DNA of 64,000 nt, taken from assembly GCA_900617975.1 (NCBI GenBank), contig UZAE01012054.1, positions 1-64,000 of the forward strand, read 5' to 3'. The notes under the pieces are model-generated. The model had not been told where the DNA came from. It worked only from the letters and a program-made list of their open reading frames with translations, and ran no database searches. This DNA is from Rodentolepis nana (taxonomy: Eukaryota > Platyhelminthes > Cestoda > Cyclophyllidea > Hymenolepididae). Of this stretch, positions 1 to 10,245 are shown in pieces. The position numbers were made by a program, and so were the translations under genes. Within the stretch, counting starts at the first letter, position 1. Every line of letters starts with the position of its first letter.

Positions 1-885
1 AGAGAGTAGTAGAATTCGAATGCCTCATCCAAAAGACCTATGACGTCATCCTCTACCTAAGTTGAGTGTTGAATAACGCCTCCCTATTGGTTCGCTAGTT
101 ATCTGAAGCTTTTCAATCCCAATATCTGATAGTTAATTCAGTATTGGATCTTGTAACGAACGCTATCAATTTAACTCAAGCCATTTTAAGGGAATATTTA
201 CGTTTAATGAAGGACTAAAAATAGACCAGTTGGAATCATGATCGCCAATAAGATGATGCCTTAATTCCTCCAAATTGCTGTCTTGTAGAGTTAGTAGAGG
301 GTTTTCGGGTCTTTTGGTTGAACAGTTAATTAGAGACTGAACTTAATCAAATTTTAAACTGGAAACCGTTGACTGAAGAAATTAAATTTACGGAGCATGA
401 ATGCACTCATACGAAACATGTTTGTCCAAGCGAGTTTAGAGCAACGGGTGCTCATTTTTAAAACAAATTAACTGGGTACAACAAAAGGCTAAATCCTTTA
501 TGGACCTCTCACTTCCGACTGCAAGTGGATCTCACGCTTATAGAAATAGTCAAGTGAAATGAAAGTGTACTCTCTGTAAATAATGGAACAATACACCATA
601 AGTGTAAAATATTTTTTCTTGATAAAGTACCCATTATATCCAATACTCTACTTTACATGCCTTTGAGCAATTAATCGGCACTTACAAGGGGTTTTGTTTC
701 AAATTTATAAGTAAGATAAAGGAAGAGCTTCTTTGCAGTTTAATAAATAAATCTCGGTACTAAATTAAATTTTTTCTAAACGAAACATAATCCCGAAGTG
801 AGGTTTAATAACAATGTGACCTGAAAGAAGCGGATCCACAATGACTCCATCATTTTCTGACTCACCACGCTACCTCCAGCTGAAC

Positions 886-922
<37 letters not shown>

Positions 923-926
923 CTCA
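1..926. other. intergenic, no gene seen
   Basis: AT-rich sequence without an open frame or splice-signal pattern that looks coding on either strand. The only structured part is an AT dinucleotide tract near the right end, directly before the first SINE-like insertion. Confidence 0.6.
891..920. repeat. (AT)n microsatellite
   Basis: Fifteen uninterrupted AT units. It sits seven bases before the target-site duplication of the first SINE-like element, so that element inserted beside very AT-rich DNA. Confidence 0.95.
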
Positions 927-940
927 ATCATTAAAAATTT

Positions 941-1490
941 ATTTAATCATATCAAATGGCAGGCGTTTTGATAGTTATCATTAGCCCTTTAGTTGACTTG
1001 GGGGTTTTGAAAGTTATCATTAGCCCTGGAGCTGACTTCGGGGCTTCACAGCAGAGATAGGAAGGTACATCCAGTTGACTTCAGGCTTCACAGAGTGGAA
1101 GAAACATCAAAGTGTGACTTCAGGCTTCACAGAGGGGAAGGAACATCAAATTGAAAGTCGAGAGAGGGGTGGGAACAGAAGAGTGTTTCAAAGCCTTCAG
1201 GCTTCACAGAGGGGAAGGAACATCAAATTGAAAACAAGTCGAGAGGGGAGGAACAGAAGAGCGTTTCAAAGTGAAAAAGTCGAGAGTGGGGGGGGGGACA
1301 GAAGGGTACTTCAAAGACAAAGGTAGAAAAGATAGAAAAAAAGGAGGGGTGAGTACTGTGGTAGGGGTCGTATATGACATACAGTGGGATTGTGGTGTCA
1401 GGAGTCAACTGGCGGTTAATAGATTTTTTTGCTGTATGAGTATACGTTGCCCAAGATGCACCACGTGGAGGTAAGTCTATCGCACACCCC
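941..1490 (-). mobile_element. SINE-like element, copy 1 (expanded)
   Basis: Flanked by a perfect 14 bp direct repeat, atcattaaaaattt, at 927-940 and 1491-1504. The left part (caaatggcagg..., tagttatcattagccc) and right part (gtatacgttgccc, ccacgtggaggtaagt, ctatcgcacacccc) match four other copies in the window. This copy is the longest because the inner module with 'cttcacagaggggaaggaacat' type sequence is duplicated several times. Strand is given as minus because the T-rich left end becomes an A-rich 3' tail there. Open frames across it are not conserved as protein and look accidental. Confidence 0.85.
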
Positions 1491-2148
1491 ATCATTAAAA
1501 ATTTTACTACTTTAATACTTTATCCATGGAAAAAATAATTAGGTACGAAGACCACCCGATTGTCCATTAGTGGTAAAATTTTGAAGAGAAAAGCAAGCGA
1601 TTATTTGCTTGCTTAGTATTAGCTGGAGGGGAAAAACCTTTATGGTCAGTTTGCAAACTGTTTTTTTTCTTGTCTGAATGAAAGTTAATTTTAGAAACAA
1701 TAACAAACCGGTGTGTCCGTGGATTAAGCTAACTCAGACTAGACTGTAGGATAACTCTTCTTGATGCTAGGGGAATATTATCCAAACGTGTTGAACAGCC
1801 TTATTAATGAGATGATTGGTGACTAACTTATTCTCTTTGATGGTTGGATTGCCTAACAAATCACTTGAGACAACAGCTGACAGAAATCATTCGGGCGTTC
1901 CTGAAATAGGAACTTCAATTGCATGCTACTTCTCCAGCCTTTATTTTCTAATAGAATTGTCATTTCCAACATTGGACGGCTGTTGTTAATTATCACGTAA
2001 TGTACTCAAAAATAATTCGAAATTTTCTGTACTGCTCCACCAACTTTGTGGGGTTCTAGATGATATTTACTGAGCTTTTCATGAGCCCGGTCGTTTCAAG
2101 TTCAAACTATGATTTTATTATCGACTTGCCCTCAAACAAATGTATATA

Positions 2149-2160
2149 GGGGGGGGGGGG
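2149..2160 (+). repeat. poly-G tract (12)
   Basis: Twelve consecutive G in AT-rich surroundings. Comparable G or C runs recur through the window. Confidence 0.9.
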
Positions 2161-2585
2161 ATCCATTAACTTAAAGACCCAGCCCAGGCTTCGTGGTAAG
2201 GTTTTAGGCATTGTGGAGGTCATGTGGTTGGATCCATTTACGTAGTCAACTTAAATGGAATGAAATAAGCTTTTAATTCTCAAATTGTGGATCACTTAAC
2301 CAAACCTGATTCCAATGCCCGCCTAAAGAATGTCTGTTGAATCAGTGCTTTTCTTTGACACTTTGTGACTCTATTCTTCCACACTTGCGCGAAAGGGGAA
2401 GGTCGGCAAGGTGGGACTGGGCTTGTGGCGAAACTTACTTTAGAGGTCTAATTCAAGCCGCATGTATTTTTGCCTTCGAAAATAACCACTTGGTGTTTTC
2501 AATGACTAGTAACCAAAACAAAACCACCATCTGTCTGAATTGAGCGTGGATTAATTAGATATCAAGTGAATGCCGAAATATACAA

Positions 2586-2623
2586 TCTCTCTCTCTCTCG
2601 CACACACACACACTCTCTCTCTC
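2586..2623. repeat. compound CT/CA microsatellite
   Basis: A CT run, then a CA run, then a second CT run, with one interrupting G. It is pure simple sequence with no gene nearby. Confidence 0.9.
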
Positions 2624-2967
2624 AGAATTAGTTATCTTTGAAGCTTGATGTGTTTTCAATGTTACTTAACTTAAAAAATACACTGACAAGAGCGAAGATT
2701 GGGTTGCCGACTTATTGTAAAATTTAGAATTGGATGGGTCTTATTGTGAAGTCTATCTTCATCCAAGGTACATGTATGATGATAAATTATTTGATAAATT
2801 AGTAATGTGTAGCAACATGAAATCAAATATCGTCGCATAGCATACCTCGCAATATTTGATAAATGAGAAATATCTATTTAGCCCATTGATCGGAGTGTCC
2901 TCATTGGCTTTGCAAGGAATCCTTAAATTTTCAAACACAAGAGGTCAGCTAGCCCGCTTCATCGCAC

Positions 2968-2994
2968 ACTTTGGAATCCATAGGATTCCAAAGT
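2968..2994. repeat. perfect 12-bp inverted repeat
   Basis: Arms actttggaatcc and ggattccaaagt are exact reverse complements, separated by only three bases (ata). It could form a tight hairpin or be a dyad binding site. No adjacent gene or U-run suggests a terminator. Confidence 0.75.
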
Positions 2995-3233
2995 AATTAT
3001 GTTCAATGGTTAAGCTTAGAAACATTAAATATTTCAGAAATATTCAAGATATTTACACAGAAATCACATAGTTCCGCTCATGACATACCATGTATCGAAA
3101 ATGTATAAACATTACCTTCTATTATAACTCAATTTCGCAGACTTCAGCGGGTCTGCGTCGTGATGCGCGACATTTAATGGTCAGCGGAATTCAAACACTT
3201 CAAGTCTGCAGTTTAAATTGGCTTGCAAACATC

Positions 3234-3566
3234 TATTTATTTATTTATCTCAAATGGCAGGCTTTTTAATAGTTATCATTAGCCCTTTAGTTGACTTCAG
3301 GCTTCACAGAGAGGAGGAGGAACATCAAAGTGACAAAAAGTCGAGAGGGCGGGGGGAAACAGAAGAGTGTCTCAAAGATGTAAAAGAGACAGACATAAAG
3401 GTAGAAAAAAGGTGAGGTGAGTACTGTGGTAGGGGTCAAATATGACATACAGTGGGGTGATGGTAGTTCGAAGTCAGAAGTCAACTACCGGTTTATAGAC
3501 CTTTTTGCCGTATGAGTATACGTCGCCCAGGATGCACCACGTGTAGGTAAATCTATCGCTCACCCC
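3234..3566 (-). mobile_element. SINE-like element, copy 2
   Basis: Shares the full consensus of the family: the T-rich (tatt)n left end, caaatggcaggct, the cttcacagagaggagg module, agtactgtggtaggggtc, gtatacgtcgccc and ctatcgctcacccc. The flanks gcttgcaaacatc (3221-3233) and gcatgcaaacatc (3567-3579) are a 13 bp target-site duplication with one mismatch. It is about 330 bp, close to the basic unit length. On the minus strand acttcgaactacc resembles a Pol III B box; this is weak evidence. Confidence 0.85.
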
Positions 3567-4580
3567 GCATGCAAACATCGTTTTTGATTGATTGGTCTTC
3601 AAGGAAAAGATTAATTAAACAAAATTTATTTAGGAAAGTACCAAGTCATTTAGTTTAGCATTGCATACATTTTTTTCTCCTTTGGAAGGAGTTATCCTTT
3701 TCCCGCTAGATATCAGACATCTTGGATGACTCATGCCTTCAACGATTTCGTCTAGACTAAAAGATCCGATTCTGGATCTCAGAGTTACCAACCGAATCAT
3801 AGCAACTGGCAGACGTAAAATTACCTAGAAAAAGGACAGCTGTTGTTGTTATTGCTGTAATAGCTTCAACTTTCTGGATTGAAAGACATATCACACATGT
3901 GACAGTGTGGAAAACAGACCATGTGCCATAAATTAAATAAGAGAACACCACTGGATTTTATGCTGAAATAGGTTAATTTTTGTTGGAGGTAGTTGCCAAA
4001 AAGACAAATTTAGATAGTGTCTTTTTTAATCGAGCTAAGTGACGTTTGAAGCATCTTCTTCTAGACACTTCGTCATAGACGAGGAGTTTTCAGTTTGCTT
4101 CTTAAAATGGTCACACATGATAATCTATTTTCCTCCGTTATTAGCTGAAGTACAAGTGAATGTAAACCTCCGGTCTTAAAATCAAATATATGGAGTAATT
4201 GCTTCAAAGTAAAGTTTCACTCGATTCGCAAGCTGCCATACACCTCAAGCCCAGAAGGGCAAGGAAGCAGGAATCCAGGTCCAAATTGCAATGAATCCCT
4301 AGTTTATGGGCTAAAATTTCGCTGCTTTCATTCTCCGATGTTTTCATAATGAACAAATAGGTGAGCTTGGTGGTTGTGAACCTTTAATACTTCCCCGAAA
4401 GCAATAAAGTCTTACAGAAGAGATCCCTTATCATTCAGCTTGATATTTCTTTTGTTATTCTACAATGTTGCCAACGGATGGTATGATACCAGTGTTTATT
4501 ACATTCCTGCAAATGCTTGCTAGAATAGCGAATCGCAGAAATGTTGATTTTCATCGAAAACAAAGAAATGCTTTTGTACT

Positions 4581-4612
4581 GGGCGTGGGGAGTGGGGTGG
4601 GGGAGGGGGCGG
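4581..4612 (+). other. G-quadruplex-like tract
   Basis: Runs of G separated by one to three bases (gggg agt gggg t ggggg a ggggg), which fits the usual four-run G-quadruplex pattern. It is intergenic. Confidence 0.7.
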
Positions 4613-6430
4613 ATAACCGCAGCAAAACAAAGAATTTCTAAAACGAAGACATTGTACCTTTATTCATTGGCATATCCCTGGATGGTGGGTATTAAACTCA
4701 GAAAAGAATTTTTCAAGTTGGAACACTGATGATCATATTCTTTAAACGAGATTTCATAAAGAATTTGGAAAGATGAAAGTATGACTGAAGAAATGAATAC
4801 CATAAGAAAATCCTCTTTAACTTCTGGACTAAAATCGATTTTATCGATTTTTAAAAGCAGCAAATGAGTTAATTATATCGCCTCCTGTGAAGAAATATTA
4901 TGGAAGATAATATTGACCACATCAAATAATAAGTTCATATTTTCCAAGTACGATTAAAAAATTGTTGACGAATAACCCCCAAGAATTCTGAGGATTCTAG
5001 ACTGCTTACAACACTTCAGCTTGACCCCAATATTCGTAAGTCCAAAAGCTTGGGCTTTGAGACAACCTTGACGGGACGCATATATACGAACAAGATCATA
5101 CGTTGGCATAAGCGACGCTGTTAATCCAGACATGCGCACAACGCTCTTGCCTTTAAAAGACGACGAAGAAAGGAGGGAATATTTTGCGCGTGTGTGGCAG
5201 GTAGACACCCAGAAGGTGGTGAACTTGGAAGTAGATGGAATGATTATTTGTCTAGACTTTACTAATACCTAGTTTAGGCTTATTTCTTTAGTTGGCTTTG
5301 GTATGGTTTCATTGTGTATAATATTTTATTTGAGAAGTCTTCACTCAGCAGATTAACGCAAGCCAAGCCTAAACCATCAACTGGCCGCTGTTTGTTAAAG
5401 AGTATCTGTTTAAACAGGTCCTAGTTCAAGCCATTAAAAGTCGATGTATTAAAGCAAATTTGAGTATATGGGTTATTGATTGATAACACCTGACTGCTCT
5501 CCAAAATGTTCATTAAGTGCCAAATGCTGGCAGACACGAAGGTATTAGTCAACGCTTGAACACGTAAACATAAGGCTAAGGAAGAGAGTAGATGTCGTGT
5601 TTGATGAAGCGTTTTAAGACGGTAGGCAAACTTAGTGTTTGACGAAAGAACAGATACTACCATTAAAGGAGTATGCAGTATATGGGTTTCACCATAGCTT
5701 TCTTTACATGAATGACAACTATTCGATGTGCCAATAGACGCAGGACAACCGACACCCCATATAGCGTTCACTTTGACATTTCATACACGGGTAGCTAATT
5801 GGAACCCCGAACGACAGATTCACAGGAAATAAGAGTTTTGAAATCAGTTTATAAAGGCGGCGCTCTAATTTCAAGAATCTTATTCGAAAATATGTCCTAA
5901 TTAACACCACGTGCACAACAGAGAAAGGTACTTTATTTGCGTAGTATCCTTATTAAATTGGACAGGCTCCGAAGACATCATACCTTGGTCGAGAAGTCAG
6001 ACGTAATTGTCAATTACTTTCGCATAAATCTGTTTTTCGCGACAAACTGAGAGAGCTAATTCCATGGAAAGCCTTATGTTCTTTCGCAGTTTTTTTTCTA
6101 CAAACTAGTTCTATCAAGCAGTATGATAGAAAGGAATGACATGCACCAACTATTTGTTCTACATTTACATTAAAAGCGGTTAGCTGCTAACAACGAGGCT
6201 TTTCAACCCTACCCTCTCCGGTTCCTTGGTTCACATGACAGAGTTAGCAAATGTGGAATTGGGTAACAAACACGGTTAGCAGCTGGTAAAGATTGAATTG
6301 TTTTAATGAAAGTAAACAATGATGAATAGCCTGGGAGTGTCTAAGTCATTTTAAAATTCGTCAAATACTGTTTTATTTGAGGCTGCCAACGCTCAAGGCG
6401 AAATGTATCTTTGAAAAATCTCAAACGGTG

Positions 6431-6458
6431 TGAGAGAGCGAGAGCGAGAGAGAGAGAG
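6431..6458 (+). repeat. GA-rich microsatellite
   Basis: GA repeats interrupted twice by C, in noncoding sequence. Confidence 0.85.
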
Positions 6459-6646
6459 TTGTCATAAACCCGATAAAATCTCAAAACTTTTTAAATTTTT
6501 TAAGAAACTCATTTTAGAATAATAAACAAGTCTATGAATCGAAATCAAGGAGTGATTTCTAAATTAAAATATTAATATTGCCCCTTGACAATATTCCCCT
6601 GTGCAAGATTTTCATCAAATTTAAAACTCAAAGGATGGGAAGCGTT

Positions 6647-6676
6647 GGGGGGTGGAGGGTGGGGGGAGGGGGGTGG
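6647..6676 (+). other. strong G-quadruplex-like tract
   Basis: Four G runs of 6, 3, 6 and 6 bases with loops of four, one and one bases. It is the best quadruplex candidate in the window and lies far from any recognised gene. Confidence 0.75.
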
Positions 6677-7186
6677 ATGAATGCTTGCAATTTGAATATG
6701 AGTCAGAGATCACGTCCATGAAACCAACGATTTTTGTCCAATGAAAGTTACCTATTTGGGAACATTCCTTTCTGTTACAGACGAGTTATGAAGACACCTG
6801 TACCGGTTCTCAAGAGCATTTCCATAACTCAGAGTACAACACGTCACTTTGTCTTCATCTGTTTACTGAATGAACATTGAACGTATTTTTATAAGCTCTT
6901 CAATTTGCCTTCATTTTTTATTCACCATTGAGGCTTCTTATAGGGGAGAGTTGCGATCTTAGATGAAGTACTTTATGAACCTGCTATTTCATACATTGAT
7001 AAGCAATGACTAAGCAATGCATTGCAAAGAAAGAAGCGAGTTAAATAGAAATAATGAGATTGGTTGAACGAGGTAGAGTAGATTTAGTAAACAATGGCTT
7101 CTGCAAAAAAATGTGACAGCCAAAATTTCTGGACTCTCCGAGGTAAGGCATAGGGAATTTTCTGATTAAAATATTAGTGATCTTCG

Positions 7187-7190
<4 letters not shown>

Positions 7191-7223
<33 letters not shown>
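7191..7223. repeat. (TA)n microsatellite
   Basis: An uninterrupted TA run of about 30 bases in noncoding sequence. Confidence 0.9.
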
Positions 7224-7668
7224 AAATTTTGACAGTAAGAAAAAAATACCAGAAGACAGTCAGGAGAGGCATTATTGCATACAAAGTTAACTGTTTTCTT
7301 GACACTTGGTTCGGTCAACAAAAAAAATTATTTAGCCAATAGTAAAGGGGATTCGCTAGTATCTTGAAGAGATTTTAGTAAAATGGGCAAACTCAAAGAA
7401 ATTTAAGAGGATTTTTGGCCTGAGATAATTAGTCTTTCCTACATCTCAAAAGCAAATTCAATGAGGTTGTATTTTTAAATTGAATTTTCAATGTCTAATT
7501 CTCTGCCGGAAGCACACGACTTTTTTATTAATCACGCTTGCATCCAACGAGTGGGAAAGTACCGAATTCCCAGCGTGATCTTGAAGTTATCTTAGAGTAC
7601 GTTGTGTGGTTTTTGACGACAGAGGTGAATATACTAGACTCCTAATCAATACAGAAGAGGGAGAGAGT

Positions 7669-7696
7669 GGGGTGAGGTGGGGTGGGGGGGGGGGGG
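7669..7696 (+). other. G-rich tract with 13-base G run
   Basis: Two four-base G runs followed by a run of thirteen G. It can satisfy the quadruplex pattern by using the long run twice. Confidence 0.65.
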
Positions 7697-10221
7697 AGAA
7701 ATATTTTATCAGAGGCACTTAAAGGTAACGAAGGCATTATCCACCAGTCTGTGTGGCGAATTCAATTTTTTATTTAATTTGGCAAGTGAGAATGGGAAAT
7801 TGCTAATTAATTAGAAGCTAACGGTTACACTAGTAGCCTCCTCCAACAACCAGCTCACCGTATTTCTCAAAGTTTTAAATTGCCTGCCTCGAGTAAAGAG
7901 TAATGAATCTCAATTTTTTTTCCAAACTATGGGATGACAGTGAGCAATCATAAAGCTAAGACACTAGGCTGCCTCTGTTATATTACCAGCTGACCATTAA
8001 GTAGGCCAAAACCAGAAAGCTCGAGAGGACTTATAACTCCAATCTGATTCTTTATTAAAAAAAGCATAATTTAATTGTATAGACGAGAATTTTAATTTTA
8101 AATTTAGTGAATAAATGTTAGTGAGTTAAGTAACTGTGTTATTTTTCCCATTTTAAAGTAATTTCGGCGAAAGTAGTAAAGCTACTTGCTTTGCCTGCAC
8201 ACATAGTAAAGAACAATGTATGCGACCAAATTCGGAAACTAATTCGACACGTTCCTTTGGGAAAAATCGTCAGGTTCACCTCTTTTCTTGCAGCAGTCAA
8301 AAATGAAAGGTTAACTGTCATGTCCGAAGCTAACCAAGACGTGCTGCTACAGTTTGGAAAATGGAAAGAATTGTGAAAATTGGAGAATGGAAGGACATAA
8401 TTTTCAGAAAATAAATTTTAGAGAATCTTCCGATTTCCAGCACACGTGGGACAGAGATGATGAGCGTGCTCACCTAATTAAATGTGCCATAAATTATTGA
8501 CCAATCCGTGTAAGCAGCGTGATGGCGAGGATCGGCTGTAAATGCACTAGTTGAATGAAGGTGGTAAATGGAAAGCTAAAAAATCAAGTTCGTCAATTAG
8601 AGAGCTTGTGAGATGTCTATTTATGGCGATTTAGACGAGTGCACTTTGGAGTGAAGTGCGAAGTGGATCTAAATATTCAGAAATATTCTTGAAGGTCGGT
8701 GCAATTATGGCTCATCGTTCTTGGGGTAAAAGTGATTGGTTATAGGCTATCAAAATATGAATGAGTTCTACCAACTCACGTTTTCGACTTTGGTATGATG
8801 AAATATTTGAATTTTAGTAAATTCCTTTCGGGCCAAGTATTTAAAAGGAATACTCTCAGTCATGCTATAAAGGGAAACATCATGCCAAATAATTTAAAAA
8901 AAAATTGAACTGAAAACAGGCAAGAATGAAATGAGAGTATGTCCTTAATTTCCGAAGCCAGTTGGGAGGATGTAGGAAAACCGAATGCGCTAAAATATAT
9001 ATGCCAGCGTAAATTTTTTGGTAAATATTTTTAATCACTACTGAAGGTTAAGTCACCAGCAAAGATCTGTAGAAGTTTAAATTTTCCAGTAAACATACCA
9101 AATTTCTGGTATTTTATTAAAAGTTCGAAGACCAGTTGTTCAGGTGCGTAGTTGGTGGCCAATCATTACAGAAGTGCACACACTCAGATCGTAGCAAACC
9201 GCATTAGGAAATGTGTCCTAAATTCATTTTTTTCAGATTCTATAAAAGTGTTTAAGTCAATTTAAGATACTTCAAATATTTATTTTTTTGAGCATTCCTA
9301 TTTACTATATTCGTCAAAACTTGGTGTTCGTTAAATTAATTGGTCGACTGGAATAGTGGTTCAGTTCTAAAGGCGCTTTTTAGGGTGAGAGGGTTTACTT
9401 GGGAATTAGAGGAAATGATGGTTATCCGGTTTTTTTTCAGTTTCGTTTAAATGTGAAATATGCTGAATCATCGGTACACCCAACTCATCCCTAAAGTGAG
9501 AAGAGTGAAGACAGTCCGAAGACAGACTATGTTTTCGGAAAAAAGTTATGATTTTACCCCTTGTAAGGAGAATATTTATGGTAGTGGGTACTTAACAGAT
9601 TTAACCAGATATCGATGGGAATTTTAAAGGATGAAACAAACGTGTCTTCAGGTTTTGTAAAAGATAAGTACAAATATTCATGTGAAACTGCTGTGCATAT
9701 GTGGAAATGATAAGTTTTCTTAAAAATGGTTGGTGTTTATAGCAGTATAAATGGCCGGCTTGTCTTCAAGAAAACATGTAATTTACCATCGTTTAAACGT
9801 TAATAGCTGAAAATTCAACCAGAAGAACCTTTTAAAAGTCAACAAGGCTATTTCAAACCATCTGCCGATTTTTCGCAAATGAGCTCAGTTACATTGATTC
9901 AGCGACTCACTATTTCATTCAATTAAGTCTATGTCACTACTCCAATTGTTTAAAATTCAGTGATTTATTGAATACTCGCACGTGCACAAAGCTTTTTATT
10001 CGGAATTTTCAAACGACAAGTTCTAAACTGTGGATATATGCTAGCTACCACCGTTCAGTCTTAGGTACTTCGATTTCTTTGCATTTGAATGGTCTTCGAA
10101 ATGTGCAATTGAGAAAATGTAAATGAATGCTAGCCTTGAAACCACTGTTTTTGAAAGTAAACATTTTGTGCAACTCATCATTATACAATCTTTAAAATTT
10201 TGCTCCAACAGAAAGTAGTGT

Positions 10222-10245
10222 CCCCCCCCCCCCCCCCCCCCCCCC
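10222..10245 (+). repeat. poly-C tract (24)
   Basis: Twenty-four consecutive C, the longest mononucleotide tract in the window. It creates a spurious polyglycine in a minus-strand open frame. Confidence 0.95.

Larger units (their letters stand above)
1505..3220. other. intergenic, no gene seen
   Basis: No coding evidence on either strand. It contains a 12-base G run at 2149-2160, a CT/CA microsatellite near 2600 and a perfect hairpin at 2968-2994. A 68-codon open frame near 2340 has no recognisable protein features and is probably chance. Confidence 0.6.

Noticed and set aside
1223..1495. Minus-strand open frame in SINE copy 1, with similar frames at 3287-3484 and 31035-31238
   Set aside because: They resemble each other only because the element DNA is shared; lengths, frames and starts differ between copies, and the protein is not conserved.
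3880..3889. tgaaagacat, matching the first ten bases of miR-71
   Set aside because: The rest of the mature sequence does not match, and no opposing arm that would form a precursor hairpin is visible.
4831..4851. aaaatcgat-ttt-atcgatttt hairpin as a terminator or RNA
   Set aside because: Short AT-rich dyad, likely to arise by chance in this sequence.
4954..5916. Three neighbouring minus-strand open frames (4954-5208, 5421-5771, 5719-5916) as one gene
   Set aside because: They cannot be joined with convincing splice sites and show no recognisable family motif.
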